From assembly GCA_002390845.1 (NCBI GenBank), contig DGQT01000002.1, forward strand, positions 1-64,000: DNA of 64,000 nt, in the 5' to 3' direction. The stretch's first letter is position 1. Each line of letters begins with the position of its first letter. Shown here piece after piece: positions 1 through 8,449 of the stretch. The notes beneath the pieces are model-generated. The model saw only the letters and a program-made list of their open reading frames with translations. It had not been told where the DNA came from and ran no database searches. The position numbers and the translations under genes are program-made. The stretch comes from Chitinophagaceae bacterium UBA4407 (GTDB lineage Bacteria > Bacteroidota > Bacteroidia > Chitinophagales > Chitinophagaceae).

Positions 1-734
1 ATCAATTGCTTCAGCGAATCAATACCAATTTTTAAATGCTTTTCTACAAACTGGGCAGTGATTTTATTATCGCTTTTTTCTGTTTTAATGCCTTCAGGAA
101 TCATAGGCTGGTCACTTACCAGCAGCAGGGCACCGGTTGGAATTTTATTATAAAATCCTACGGTAAAAATGGTGGCCGTTTCCATGTCAATAGCGTAAGC
201 CCTTATTTTTTGCAGGTATTTTTTAAACTCATCATCATGTTCCCAAACGCGGCGGTTGGTGGTGTACACGGTGCCCGTCCAGTAATCAACTTTATAATCG
301 CGTATGGTTGTTGAAATCGCTTTCTGTAATGCAAATGCGGGGAGTGCCGGCACTTCAGGAGGAAAATAATCGTCGGATGTTCCTTCGCCCCTTATTGCTG
401 CAATAGGCAGTATTAAATCGCCAAGTTTATTTCGCTTTTTAAGGCCGCCGCATTTACCTAAAAACAACACTGCTTTTGGTTTTATGGCACTTAGCAAATC
501 CATTACTGTGGCGGCTCCCGGGCTGCCCATGCCAAAATTAATAATCGTAATTCCTTCTGCCGTTGCGCATTGAAAAGGACTTTCTTTGCCCATTACTTTT
601 ACCTTATTCCACTCAGCAAATTTGTGTACATAGTTGCCAAAGTTGGTAAGCAGAATATATTTTCCAAAGTTCTTTAATTCTTCTCCCGTGTAGCGGGGAA
701 GCCAGTTGTTTACTATTTCTTCTTTTGATTTCAT
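1..734 (-). CDS. amn: AMP nucleosidase, C-terminus beyond window edge
   Basis: Reading leftward from ATG at 734 gives an open frame to the window edge, about 244 residues, starting MKSKEEIVNNWLPRY. The family hydrolyses AMP to adenine and ribose 5-phosphate in the cytoplasm and belongs to the nucleoside phosphorylase superfamily. Visible family features are the glycine-rich phosphate/ribose region (INFGMGSPGAATVMDLL), FLGKCGGLK, and the later IDMETATIF segment that holds the ribose- and base-contacting Glu. The short N-terminal region suggests the single-domain form common in Bacteroidota rather than the longer enterobacterial Amn. The next gene to the right is divergent, and the space between holds the left arm of a repeat element. 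Identification is from recognisable motifs only; the last few residues are missing. Confidence 0.85.
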   Translation of the reverse strand, partial: MKSKEEIVNNWLPRYTGEELKNFGKYILLTNFGNYVHKFAEWNKVKVMGKESPFQCATAEGITIINFGMGSPGAATVMDLLSAIKPKAVLFLGKCGGLKKRNKLGDLILPIAAIRGEGTSDDYFPPEVPALPAFALQKAISTTIRDYKVDYWTGTVYTTNRRVWEHDDEFKKYLQKIRAYAIDMETATIFTVGFYNKIPTGALLLVSDQPMIPEGIKTEKSDNKITAQFVEKHLKIGIDSLKQL

Positions 735-780
735 TAGTTGTATTTTTTGTGAAGCCGGTTCAATGTTAAAAGATAATTAT

Positions 781-1507
781 TAACCGGGCGACAGATACTT
801 TATAGATACATTCTTGCGTCGCACTCTTGTACGTTCGCCTCTTTATTCAGCTCTTCCAGTGCAGTCACGCTGCAAGTTTACCTAATTGTCTTCTACAGAA
901 ATGAGCGCAGATAAATTCAGTAAATATACTGAAAGAGTTTTTTGTGTTGGTACATTTGCGCATGCTGCCGATCGTTTATCCGCAATTTCAATTTAAAATA
1001 AAAGAAGAAAATAACATTGAGGTTATTTTTGACGAAGTAAGAAAAAAATGGGTGCGCCTTACACCAGAAGAATGGGTGCGGCAAAATTTTATACAGTATT
1101 TGTTGCAAACAAAAAGATATCCGGCTTCTATAATTGCAGTTGAAAAAGAAATTAAGCTCGGCGATTTAAAGAAGCGTTGCGATATTGTTGTGTACAGAGA
1201 AGATAAGCCCTGGATGATCGTTGAATGCAAAGAACAGGCCGTTGCATTAAACGATTCTGTAATACAGCAAATACTCCGCTATAATATTACTTTAGATGTA
1301 AGCATACTCGTAATTACAAATGGCGAAAACTCACATGCAGTTATTGTAAATAAAAATGGTATGCAGGCGCTGGATATTTTACCAGATTGGAATACTTGAT
1401 TTTCGCTTAGGTGTATTGGCTGTTGAAAGCTTAATAAAAATCTGAACGTACAAGTGAGTGACACAAGCGGCGATGCTATGGAATACTTCAGCCGGTCTAC
1501 AAAAAAC
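781..1507. repeat. Inverted-repeat element 1, with a gene in its loop
   Basis: Left arm: outer TAACCGGGC at 781-789 and core TTGCGTCGCACTCTTGTACG beginning at 814. Right arm: core CGTACAAGTGAGTGACACAA at 1447-1466 and outer CAGCCGGT...CAAAAAA at 1490-1507. The arms face each other as in the other elements, but the interval between them is about 600 bp and contains the whole HsdR_N-like gene. It may be one element with a captured gene or two separate half elements. The left core is the GCGTCGC type and the right core the GTGTCAC type. Confidence 0.6.
962..1399 (+). CDS. Small HsdR N-terminal-like PD-(D/E)xK protein
   Basis: A 145-residue protein from ATG 962 (a GTG at 944 would add six residues). 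It resembles the type I restriction HsdR N-terminal domain family (HSDR_N_2), stand-alone proteins common in Bacteroidota and usually not part of a restriction operon. The nuclease-fold signature is visible: E61/E63 in the helix before the core, D74 in KRCDIVVY, and E88-x-K90 in MIVECKEQ, which together form a plausible D-ExK site. There are no helicase or specificity partners nearby. It lies between amn and a secreted propeller gene and is enclosed by the two arms of repeat element 1. TACATTTG at 951-958 fits a Bacteroidota -7 box just before the start, but no good -33 box precedes it. Substrate and role are unknown. Confidence 0.7.
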   Translation: MLPIVYPQFQFKIKEENNIEVIFDEVRKKWVRLTPEEWVRQNFIQYLLQTKRYPASIIAVEKEIKLGDLKKRCDIVVYREDKPWMIVECKEQAVALNDSVIQQILRYNITLDVSILVITNGENSHAVIVNKNGMQALDILPDWNT

Positions 1508-1582
1508 CTTAACTCAAATTTTTTGTGTTTATCATTTATCTTCGGCTTTCTAAATTTTAAAAAAGTTTTAAAACAGTATCTG

Positions 1583-2710
1583 ATGAAAAAATTATTGTTT
1601 GCCTTTTGCGTGCTTGCCGTATCGGTTGTTCATGCACAAAATCCCATTCAGTATTTGTTGGTTGGCACGTACACAACCAACGGAAAAAGCGAGGGCATTT
1701 ATATTTACCGTTTTAATCCGAATAAGAATGAAGCCACTTTGGTAAGCACCGCAAAGGGTGTAGAAAACCCAAGCTACCTTGCTGTTTCGAAAGATCAGAA
1801 ATATGTTTATGCCGTAAATGAAAACCATGGTGATAAAGGCGGTGAAGTAAGTTCCTTTGCACTGGATAAAACAAAAGGCGAATTAAAATTTTTGAATAAA
1901 CAAACTACGGGTGGTGATGATCCATGCTATGTAACAGTAGATTCAACGGGCAAAAATGTAATTGTTGCCAATTACAGCGGCGGTAATTTAAGTGTACTGA
2001 AAGCCAATGCTGACGGCTCTTTGCAACCCGCAGCCCAAACAATTATGTACGAAGGTTATGGCGTAAATGTAACCCGCCAGGAAATGCCGCATCCGCACAG
2101 TGCAGTGCTTTCGCCTGACGAGAAAAACATGTTTGTTCCCAATCTTGGTAACGACAGGTTGTACCGTTATACTTTTAATGCAGACGATGCGGCTACGCCT
2201 TTAACTGCAATGGATCCGCCATATTATGAAATTCCTGATAACAGTGGCCCACGACATTTTACCTTTCACCCGAACGGCAAGTTTGCATATATGGTAAATG
2301 AACTTTCAGGAAATGTAATCGTGTATGCATACAATAATGGGGGGCTTACAGAAATACAAACCATTGTTTCAGACAATACCAATGTAAAAGGCGATAAAGG
2401 CAGCGCCGATATTCATATTACGCCTGATGGCAGGTTTCTTTATACTTCAAACCGCGGCACTGCAAACGATATTGCCATGTATAAAGTTTCGAGCGATGGC
2501 AAGCTTGCAGAAAACGGCCACCAGCCTGTGGGTATGCACCCCCGTAATTTTATGATCGACCCAACAGGCCGGTTTCTTTTGGTAGCCAACCGCGACAGCA
2601 ACAACATTCAGATTTTCATCATTAACAAAAACTTTGGCCTGCTGCAAGATACCGGTGTAAAGATCGATGTGCCGCAACCCGTATGTTTAAAGATGGTACC
2701 AGTAAAATAA
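1583..2710 (+). CDS. Secreted lactonase-family seven-bladed beta-propeller
   Basis: The start is set at ATG 1583 because it opens a clear signal peptide (MKKLLFAFCVLAVSVVHAQ, cleavage after about residue 19); the reading frame is open further upstream but that part lies in repeat element 1. The 375-residue product has the lactonase (6-phosphogluconolactonase-like, PF10282) pattern: repeated blades with YLAVSKDQKYVYAVNE, HPHSAVLSPDEKNMFVPNLG, GPRHFTFHPNGKFAYMVNE and HPRNFMIDPTGRFLLVANR. Cytoplasmic members hydrolyse 6-phosphogluconolactone. A secreted copy more likely acts on another lactone or sugar in the periplasm or outside the cell, so the exact substrate is not assignable. No partner genes are next to it. 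Confidence 0.8.
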   Translation: MKKLLFAFCVLAVSVVHAQNPIQYLLVGTYTTNGKSEGIYIYRFNPNKNEATLVSTAKGVENPSYLAVSKDQKYVYAVNENHGDKGGEVSSFALDKTKGELKFLNKQTTGGDDPCYVTVDSTGKNVIVANYSGGNLSVLKANADGSLQPAAQTIMYEGYGVNVTRQEMPHPHSAVLSPDEKNMFVPNLGNDRLYRYTFNADDAATPLTAMDPPYYEIPDNSGPRHFTFHPNGKFAYMVNELSGNVIVYAYNNGGLTEIQTIVSDNTNVKGDKGSADIHITPDGRFLYTSNRGTANDIAMYKVSSDGKLAENGHQPVGMHPRNFMIDPTGRFLLVANRDSNNIQIFIINKNFGLLQDTGVKIDVPQPVCLKMVPVK

Positions 2711-2740
2711 GATTGCATAATCTGGTTAAGATAAATAGTG

Positions 2741-2825
2741 TAATACCAGCAGCAGTTTTCATAGCATCATCGTTGCGTCGCAATCCGTTCATCTGATGTA
2801 AAAATGGCATCTTCAGGTTCAAATG
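2741..2825. repeat. Element 2, short class II form
   Basis: About 85 bp downstream of the lactonase gene. It runs from AATACCAGC (2742-2750) through core GTTGCGTCGCAATCCGTTCATC (from 2772) to CAGGTTCAAAT (2814-2824). Element 14 at 42647-42740 has the same layout, including the ATGGCATC repeat after the core. Class II cores read TCGTTGCGTCGCAAT followed by TTCATC, not CACACTTGTAC. The rest of the 2711-2970 gap shows nothing else. Confidence 0.6.
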
Positions 2826-2970
2826 CGGTGCCTCAAATAAATTTAAAACAGCTTTTGGCATCGGTACTTAACAGGGATTATTTGTTGTAATCTGCATTTT
2901 TAAAAATAAGATGCAACATTGCAACGTTTTGGTACTTTACCGGGTCTTAAAGAAAGTTTACACCATAATT

Positions 2971-5001
2971 ATGCGTTTGCTGAAACATTTCCCTGTATTC
3001 ATATTGTTTTTGTTTTTTGGCAATGCTGCCTACAGCCAGGCTTGTACTACACTTGGACAAACGCCGTCAACTGCGTTTCCTGTTTGCGGTGTAGATACTT
3101 TCAGCCAAACCATTGTACCCAATTGTGGCGATAAAGCAATTCCCGGCCCTTGCAGTAATGTAGGTGGTGTGGTTCTATCAGATTTAAATCCTTTTTGGTA
3201 CAAGTTTACCTGTTTCAAATCCGGAACGTTAGGATTTTTAATTCAGCCTGATGATCCAAACGATGATTACGACTGGCAGTTGTTTGACATAACAGGCCAT
3301 AATCCTAATGATGTATATACAAATGCAAGTCTCTATGTATCTTGCAATTGGAGCGGCAATACCGGTAACACAGGTGCATCGGCTACAGGCAGTGGTTTGA
3401 ATAATTGTGCAGGAACATCATATCCTTTATTTGGTTCTATGCCTACAATAACAGAGGGGCATCAATATTTACTGCTGCTCAGTCATTTCAACACTTTTAC
3501 GCAAGGCAACAATGATGGATACAAACTTTCATTTGGCGGTGGTTCGGCCAGTATTACAGATCCGGTGGATCCTGATTTTAAAAGCGCCACTACCAGTTGC
3601 GATGGTACGCAGATCAGGATTAAGCTGAGTAAAAAAATGAAATGTAATACGCTTACTGTTACGGGCAGTGAGTTTACAATCACTGGTACAACGGTAACGA
3701 TTACTTCAGCAGTAGGAATTGGTTGCAGCAATGGTTTTGATATGGATTCTATAGTGCTCAATCTTAGCGAAGCATTGCCACCAGGTAATTATTCATTAAG
3801 TGCCAGAATGGGTTCTGACGACAATACCCTTTTAGATTACTGCGACCAGGCAATTCCAGCGGGCGCTACCGTTCCCTTTATCGTTTATGGTCGGCAGCCA
3901 ACGCCATTTGACAGTGTTGAAACCGTTTCATGCGCACCAGCTTCTCTTACACTCGTATTTAAAAAAAATATTAATTGCAGCTCTATAGCTGATGATGGGA
4001 GTGATTTTCGGGTTACCGGTCCGTTTCCCGTTACCATTACCTCCGCAACTGGTAACTGTATTGATGGTTTAAGCAGTACAATAACTTTAAATCTTGCAGC
4101 CCCCATTGTACACCAGGGCAACTATACCATCACACTTTTAAGCGGGGGCGACGGCAATACTATTATTGATGAATGCGGTATTGAAACTCCTATTAGTGGA
4201 AGCATTGATTTTTTTGTAAAAGACACCGTAAGCGCCGCATTTACTTATAATCTTTTTGAAGGATGCCGCGAAGATTCTATATACCTGTATCATAATGGGG
4301 CAAATGGCATAAACCAATGGTACTGGACATTTGAAGAGGGACAGAACACGAACGTTCAAAATCCCCATGCCTACTATACTACCTTTGGAGATAAATCAAT
4401 TAAACTATTTGTTAGCAATGGTTTTTGTACCGATTCAACAGAACTGAAACTTTACTTAAACCACGATACTTTAAGGGCTGCATTTACAGGTCCTTTAGTG
4501 TATTGCCCCAACGATCTTGCGTATTTCAGAGATACCAGTAAAGGAACAATTCTTAACTGGAACTGGGAGTTTGGAAACGGCAGAACCAGTACACTTCAAT
4601 ACCCACCGGCACAGGTTTACCCCCAGGCAGATAAAGAGCGCTTATTCCCTGTAAGGCTTATTGTTTTAAGTGATAAACAGTGCACCGATACTTCGCTGAA
4701 ATATATAAAAGTTGTAAACAACTGTTACATCGCCGTACCCAGCGCATTTACGCCAAACAAAGATGGCCGCAACGATTACCTGTACCCGTTAAACGCTTAC
4801 AAGGCAACACATCTTGAATTTAAAATCTACAACAAGTACGGGCAGTTGGTATTTGAAACAAAAGACTGGACACATAAATGGGATGGAACGATTAATGGCA
4901 CCGAGCAGCAGAGTGGCGTGTTTGTTTGGTTTCTTCAATATACAGATACAGATACAGGCAAGCAGGTTCTTCAAAAAGGCACCACGGTACTAATACGATA
5001 G
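2971..5001 (+). CDS. Large secreted protein with PKD repeats and CHU_C domain
   Basis: ATG 2971 is chosen because a signal peptide follows at once (MRLLKHFPVFILFLFFGNAAYSQ). The product is about 676 residues. The N-terminal part is a cysteine-rich beta-sandwich region. Two related repeats follow (around residues 205-310 and 315-400; each has a CDGTQIRIKLSKK or CAPASLTLVFKKN segment). PKD-like domains occupy roughly 415-590 (NQWYWTFEEGQNTNVQNPH, ILNWNWEFGNGRTST). The end is a gliding-motility-associated C-terminal domain (CHU_C): PSAFTPNKDGRNDYLYP...KWDG...GVFVWFLQY. CHU_C domains act as T9SS export and surface-anchoring signals (type B). It probably reaches the cell surface; adhesive or structural roles are the usual inference. 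No operon partner. Confidence 0.82.
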   Translation: MRLLKHFPVFILFLFFGNAAYSQACTTLGQTPSTAFPVCGVDTFSQTIVPNCGDKAIPGPCSNVGGVVLSDLNPFWYKFTCFKSGTLGFLIQPDDPNDDYDWQLFDITGHNPNDVYTNASLYVSCNWSGNTGNTGASATGSGLNNCAGTSYPLFGSMPTITEGHQYLLLLSHFNTFTQGNNDGYKLSFGGGSASITDPVDPDFKSATTSCDGTQIRIKLSKKMKCNTLTVTGSEFTITGTTVTITSAVGIGCSNGFDMDSIVLNLSEALPPGNYSLSARMGSDDNTLLDYCDQAIPAGATVPFIVYGRQPTPFDSVETVSCAPASLTLVFKKNINCSSIADDGSDFRVTGPFPVTITSATGNCIDGLSSTITLNLAAPIVHQGNYTITLLSGGDGNTIIDECGIETPISGSIDFFVKDTVSAAFTYNLFEGCREDSIYLYHNGANGINQWYWTFEEGQNTNVQNPHAYYTTFGDKSIKLFVSNGFCTDSTELKLYLNHDTLRAAFTGPLVYCPNDLAYFRDTSKGTILNWNWEFGNGRTSTLQYPPAQVYPQADKERLFPVRLIVLSDKQCTDTSLKYIKVVNNCYIAVPSAFTPNKDGRNDYLYPLNAYKATHLEFKIYNKYGQLVFETKDWTHKWDGTINGTEQQSGVFVWFLQYTDTDTGKQVLQKGTTVLIR

Positions 5002-5005
5002 CAGA

Positions 5006-5224
5006 AAATTTTTATTGGCCAAACATATGAACATCCATTGAGCTTCTGTTGCGTCGCACACTTGTGCTGTAGAATAATTTTCTGCCATCGGCAATCAACT
5101 TTCGAAAGTACAGTCATTGCTTATTTCCAAAGCCTGACCGCATATTGCTAAATGTGGTTCTAAACGTATAAGAGTGCGACGCAAGAAAAGCTTCATAGCA
5201 CTACTATAGCCTGGCTCAAAAAAG
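5006..5224. repeat. Element 3, complete
   Basis: Fills most of the 5002-5365 gap. Left outer arm AATTTTTATTGGCC (from 5008), left core TTGCGTCGCACACTTGTGC at 5049-5067; right core CGTATAAGAGTGCGACGCAA at 5165-5184, right outer AGCCTGGCTCAAAAAAG at 5208-5224. The loop of about 100 bp is unrelated to the other loops. After 5224 there is only AT-rich sequence up to the next gene. Confidence 0.75.
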
Positions 5225-5365
5225 AGTTCTTTCAATACTTGGGTTATAAAAAAATACCATAAAAAAGAATATCCCGGCGTGTTTTAAAACAGCACCAGGA
5301 TATGCAATACATTAACAGCGGCTAAACCGTTATATTATTTTTAGAATGTGTAATTGAAAATAATT

Positions 5366-5638
5366 TTATGCCAATTCTTTATTTGCTACAAGAGAGAGTT
5401 TGGTAAACTCGCTGCCACTGTAGATTTTGGCAAAATCCATGCTTTTGTTTTTTTCCCACTCTTCAAAATTTGCCTGCACTACTATGCGCCAGAAATTTTT
5501 TGATTTCAGGTCTTCGTAATCAGTAGACCTGATAATCAGGCCAAGAATGGGGTTTCTTTTCTTGAAATCTATACGTATAGATTTGCTGGCAGGAATGGTT
5601 TGTGTTTCGAAAAACTTTTCTATTGCTTCTGAAGTCAT
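5366..5638 (-). CDS. Conserved small hypothetical protein
   Basis: A 90-residue cytoplasmic-looking protein from ATG 5638 with a natural amino acid profile: mixed charged and hydrophobic residues, no signal peptide, no membrane span. The segment PASKSIRIDFKKRNPILGLI followed by DLKSKNFWRIVVQANFEEW looks like beta strands with a closing helix. I do not recognise a named family. It is convergent with the CHU_C gene across element 3 and divergent from lepB. Confidence 0.55.
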   Translation of the reverse strand: MTSEAIEKFFETQTIPASKSIRIDFKKRNPILGLIIRSTDYEDLKSKNFWRIVVQANFEEWEKNKSMDFAKIYSGSEFTKLSLVANKELA

Positions 5639-5862
5639 GCCGCGAAAGTACCTTTTTTAAAATGGTTTTCAGAATTTTTATTCGGCACCGGTTTATATCA
5701 CTGGTGTATTTATGCAATTGAATTAACCGAAGCAATAAAATTTGCTTTCATAAAATTTATTGCTGGTTGTAATATTTGCGCAGATGCAACTACTAACTCT
5801 AAACTGGTTATAAAATTTGTTATCTGCTTTGGCTATATTATGAAAACTTTGTGCAGATTGAT

Positions 5863-5892
5863 TTTGAAACCTTTAAGAGAATGTTATTTTTG
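5863..5892 (+). promoter_or_regulatory. Promoter of lepB
   Basis: TTTG at 5863-5866 and TATTTTTG at 5885-5892, spacer 18 nt, match the Bacteroidota sigma-A pattern TTTG-N(18-21)-TAnnTTTG. The ATG of lepB is at 5913, giving a leader of about 13 nt. Confidence 0.6.
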
Positions 5893-5912
5893 CGGGCATT
5901 AAACTAAAAATA

Positions 5913-7421
5913 ATGGGTTGGATCATTTTTCTCCTCGGTACAGTTGGGTGGCATATTGGAATGTATGGCATGTTTAAGAAAGCAGGTATTGAACCCTGGA
6001 AAGCCCTGGTTCCCTTTTATAATACCTGGTGTATTGTTGGAAAATGCGGTATCCCCAAAATATGGTTCTGGCTGCAACTGATACCAATTGCCGGGCAGTT
6101 TGTAACGATCTGGATTACCATCATTTTTGTAATGCATTTTGGTAAATTTAATGTAGCACATCATGCAGCTACGGTTTTTTTACCTTTTGTTTATTTCCCT
6201 TATCTCGGTTTTTCCAAAGATGTACGCTGGGGTGATAAAAAAGTGGTAAGCCATTACAAAAAATCTGCTTCAAGAGAATGGGTAGATGCTGCTGTTTTTG
6301 CGGTAGTTGCTGCTACCATCATACGAACTTTTGTTTTTGAAGCTTATACCATTCCTACTGAGAGTATGGAAAAAACCTTGCTTATTAACGACTTTCTTTT
6401 TGTAAATAAGATGAGCTACGGGCCAAGGTTGCCGCAAACACCAATCAGCTTTCCATTTGTACACAATACTTTGCCGGGTATGCCAACAACACCATCATAT
6501 TTAAAATGGGTTCAGGTTCCTTATGTAAGAATTCCGGGTTATTCAGCAGTGCAGCGTAATGATGTTGTGGTGTTTAATTTTCCTGCAGGCGATACAATTA
6601 TTAACCTTGAAGGTTACGGTTCTGCAGTACCTTACTATGACGTATTGCGAGAAAAATATGATGGCAACCGCGATGCTTTAATGGCCGATTATGGCGACCA
6701 TATACTGGTACATCCAATGGATAAAACGGATAATTATATTAAACGGTGCACCGCAGTTTCGGGCGATAAAGTACAGGTAAAAGATGGGGTTTTGTTCATA
6801 AACGATCAGCCCGCATTTATACCACCAAACTCGCAAATAGACTATAATGTACCCACCAATGGTAAATCCATTTCTCCTGATTTCTTAAATGAACAATTGG
6901 GTATTCTTACAAGTCCGGGGTTGGGTGATATCAATCCAGACAGTGGTTGTATAATTATTAATATGACTCCTGAAGAAAAAATAAAAGTTGATAAATTCGT
7001 CGGTGGTACCAGTAAGATTGCTTTATACCAGGTTAGCCCAAGGGAGCGTACTTTTCCATACAGTAGTCTTTCTGCCAACTGGACGCGGGATAACTTTGGC
7101 CCCATTACAATACCTGAAAAAGGTGCAGCCATTATGCTTACTCCCGAAAACATTGAATTGTACCGCAGGTTAATTACCGTATATGAACACAATACATTAG
7201 TTGACAGCAATGGCAAATTTGTAATCAATGGAAAAGAAACGAACACTTATACACCCATTTACAATTACTACTGGATGATGGGTGATAACCGTCACCGTAG
7301 CCAGGACAGCCGTTTTTGGGGATTTGTACCAGAGACCAATGTTGTAGGTAAAGCCTCACTAATATGGTTTAGCTGGAATGGTGGCCCAAGATGGAGCCGT
7401 TTGTTCAGTACCATTAAGTAG
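5913..7421 (+). CDS. lepB: Signal peptidase I with extra N-terminal membrane domain
   Basis: A 502-residue inner-membrane protein that removes signal peptides from exported proteins. Residues 1-105 form a DUF5684-like membrane domain (GWHIGMYGMFKKAGIEPWKALVPFYNTW, several hydrophobic spans). The S26 peptidase follows: transmembrane segment around 124-140, then YTIPTESMEKTL with catalytic Ser151, YIKRCTAVSGD with the general base Lys277, and box E near the end (MMGDNRHRSQDSRFWG). It is longer than enterobacterial LepB because of the N-terminal domain and an insertion between the Ser and Lys boxes. Start ATG 5913 sits just behind a good promoter. A terminator hairpin follows at 7445. Confidence 0.93.
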   Translation: MGWIIFLLGTVGWHIGMYGMFKKAGIEPWKALVPFYNTWCIVGKCGIPKIWFWLQLIPIAGQFVTIWITIIFVMHFGKFNVAHHAATVFLPFVYFPYLGFSKDVRWGDKKVVSHYKKSASREWVDAAVFAVVAATIIRTFVFEAYTIPTESMEKTLLINDFLFVNKMSYGPRLPQTPISFPFVHNTLPGMPTTPSYLKWVQVPYVRIPGYSAVQRNDVVVFNFPAGDTIINLEGYGSAVPYYDVLREKYDGNRDALMADYGDHILVHPMDKTDNYIKRCTAVSGDKVQVKDGVLFINDQPAFIPPNSQIDYNVPTNGKSISPDFLNEQLGILTSPGLGDINPDSGCIIINMTPEEKIKVDKFVGGTSKIALYQVSPRERTFPYSSLSANWTRDNFGPITIPEKGAAIMLTPENIELYRRLITVYEHNTLVDSNGKFVINGKETNTYTPIYNYYWMMGDNRHRSQDSRFWGFVPETNVVGKASLIWFSWNGGPRWSRLFSTIK

Positions 7422-7444
7422 TGTATTTTTATATAGCAACATCG

Positions 7445-7478
7445 AAATCCCCGCATCTTGTGTTGTGGGGATTTTTTT
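7445..7478 (+). terminator. Rho-independent terminator of lepB
   Basis: AAATCCCC (7445-7452) pairs with GGGGATTT (7467-7474) and is followed by a T run to 7478. It lies between lepB and cdd, so cdd is probably transcribed from its own promoter. Confidence 0.8.
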
Positions 7479-7531
7479 ATCTGGAAAGTGCGAAACAATT
7501 TCCCTTAACCGGAGTAACAACAATCAGGAAT

Positions 7532-8023
7532 ATGAAAGAACAAAAAATTAGTTTTTCTTACGAAGAATATGATTCAATAAACGAATTGAATAGCATTGAT
7601 GCACAATTGTTGCATAAGGCAAGAGCCACTACAAAAAATGCTTATGCCCCATATTCCCATTTTAATGTTGGTGCAACAGCACTTATGCAAAATGGTTCTT
7701 TTGTAAACGGCACCAACCAGGAAAATGCCAGTTACCCGGTAGGCATTTGTGCAGAAAGGGTTTTGCTTTCTTCCGCATCATCGCAATTCCCCGGCGAAGC
7801 GATTGATGTAATTGCCATAAGCTATTACAACGAAAACGGAGCAAGCGACAAACCAATTTCACCATGCGGTATTTGCAGGCAATCTTTAGCCGAGTACGAG
7901 GAAAGACAAAAACAACCGATTAGATTAATTCTTGGTGGCATGGAAGGTAAAATAATTATTATACCAAAAGCCTCAACGCTGCTGCCGTTTGGCTTTGGCA
8001 GCGAAGATTTGAAAAAGGGCTAA
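7532..8023 (+). CDS. cdd: Cytidine deaminase
   Basis: A 163-residue homotetramer-type cytidine deaminase; it deaminates cytidine and deoxycytidine to uridines in pyrimidine salvage. ATG 7532 (MKEQKISFSYEEYDS) is preferred over upstream in-frame codons because these fall inside the lepB terminator. The zinc site is complete: C73-A-E75 (GICAERVLLSS; Glu is the proton shuttle) and C112/C115 in PCGICRQSLAEY. NVGATALMQNGSFVNGTNQENASYP is the substrate-binding stretch. Single gene between a terminator and element 4. Confidence 0.94.
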   Translation: MKEQKISFSYEEYDSINELNSIDAQLLHKARATTKNAYAPYSHFNVGATALMQNGSFVNGTNQENASYPVGICAERVLLSSASSQFPGEAIDVIAISYYNENGASDKPISPCGICRQSLAEYEERQKQPIRLILGGMEGKIIIIPKASTLLPFGFGSEDLKKG

Positions 8024-8057
8024 TTTTAATATTAATGATCAACAAGGAAAATATTTA

Positions 8058-8341
8058 TGAACTAAGCTCCACTGCTGCTATTAAGCTTTAGTTGTGTCAC
8101 TCACTTTTACGTTCGGTTATATGGTGGGCAATGTACAGTTAGTATTACAGTTATTTTACAACCTTAGTCTGCGAAAGTATAAGGTGATTTCCCAAAAGCA
8201 TTCTTCTTATTAGTTATACAGATATATTAAAATTTTGCAACGCCAGCACCGGCTGTTGAAAGTTCATAAAAATTACTGTTGTGCAAGTGTGCGACGCAAG
8301 CAAAGCCTCATAGTACTGCAAAAGTTTGGCTAATAAAAAAC
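8058..8341. repeat. Element 4, complete, mixed core types
   Basis: Lies in the 8024-8449 gap between two convergent genes. Left core TTGTGTCACTCACTTTTACG at 8092-8111; right core GTGCAAGTGTGCGACGCAA at 8281-8299; right outer arm GTTTGGCTAATAAAAAA at 8324-8340. The loop is about 165 bp. Nothing else is visible in the gap. Confidence 0.72.
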
Positions 8342-8449
8342 ATTGCACAGTTTATACATTCAAAACATATAAAAGCAATTCTTTTGCCCTGTAATATGAT
8401 TGCTTTTTAAAGTACGCGAACCTACAGTTTGCATTTAAAATTTACCGCT

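Noticed and set aside
962..1399. Part of a type I restriction system
   Set aside because: No HsdM, HsdS or helicase domain nearby; the stand-alone family is common in this phylum.
6842..7246. A 134-residue antisense frame within lepB
   Set aside because: Shadow of lepB coding sequence; lepB has complete catalytic motifs on the other strand.
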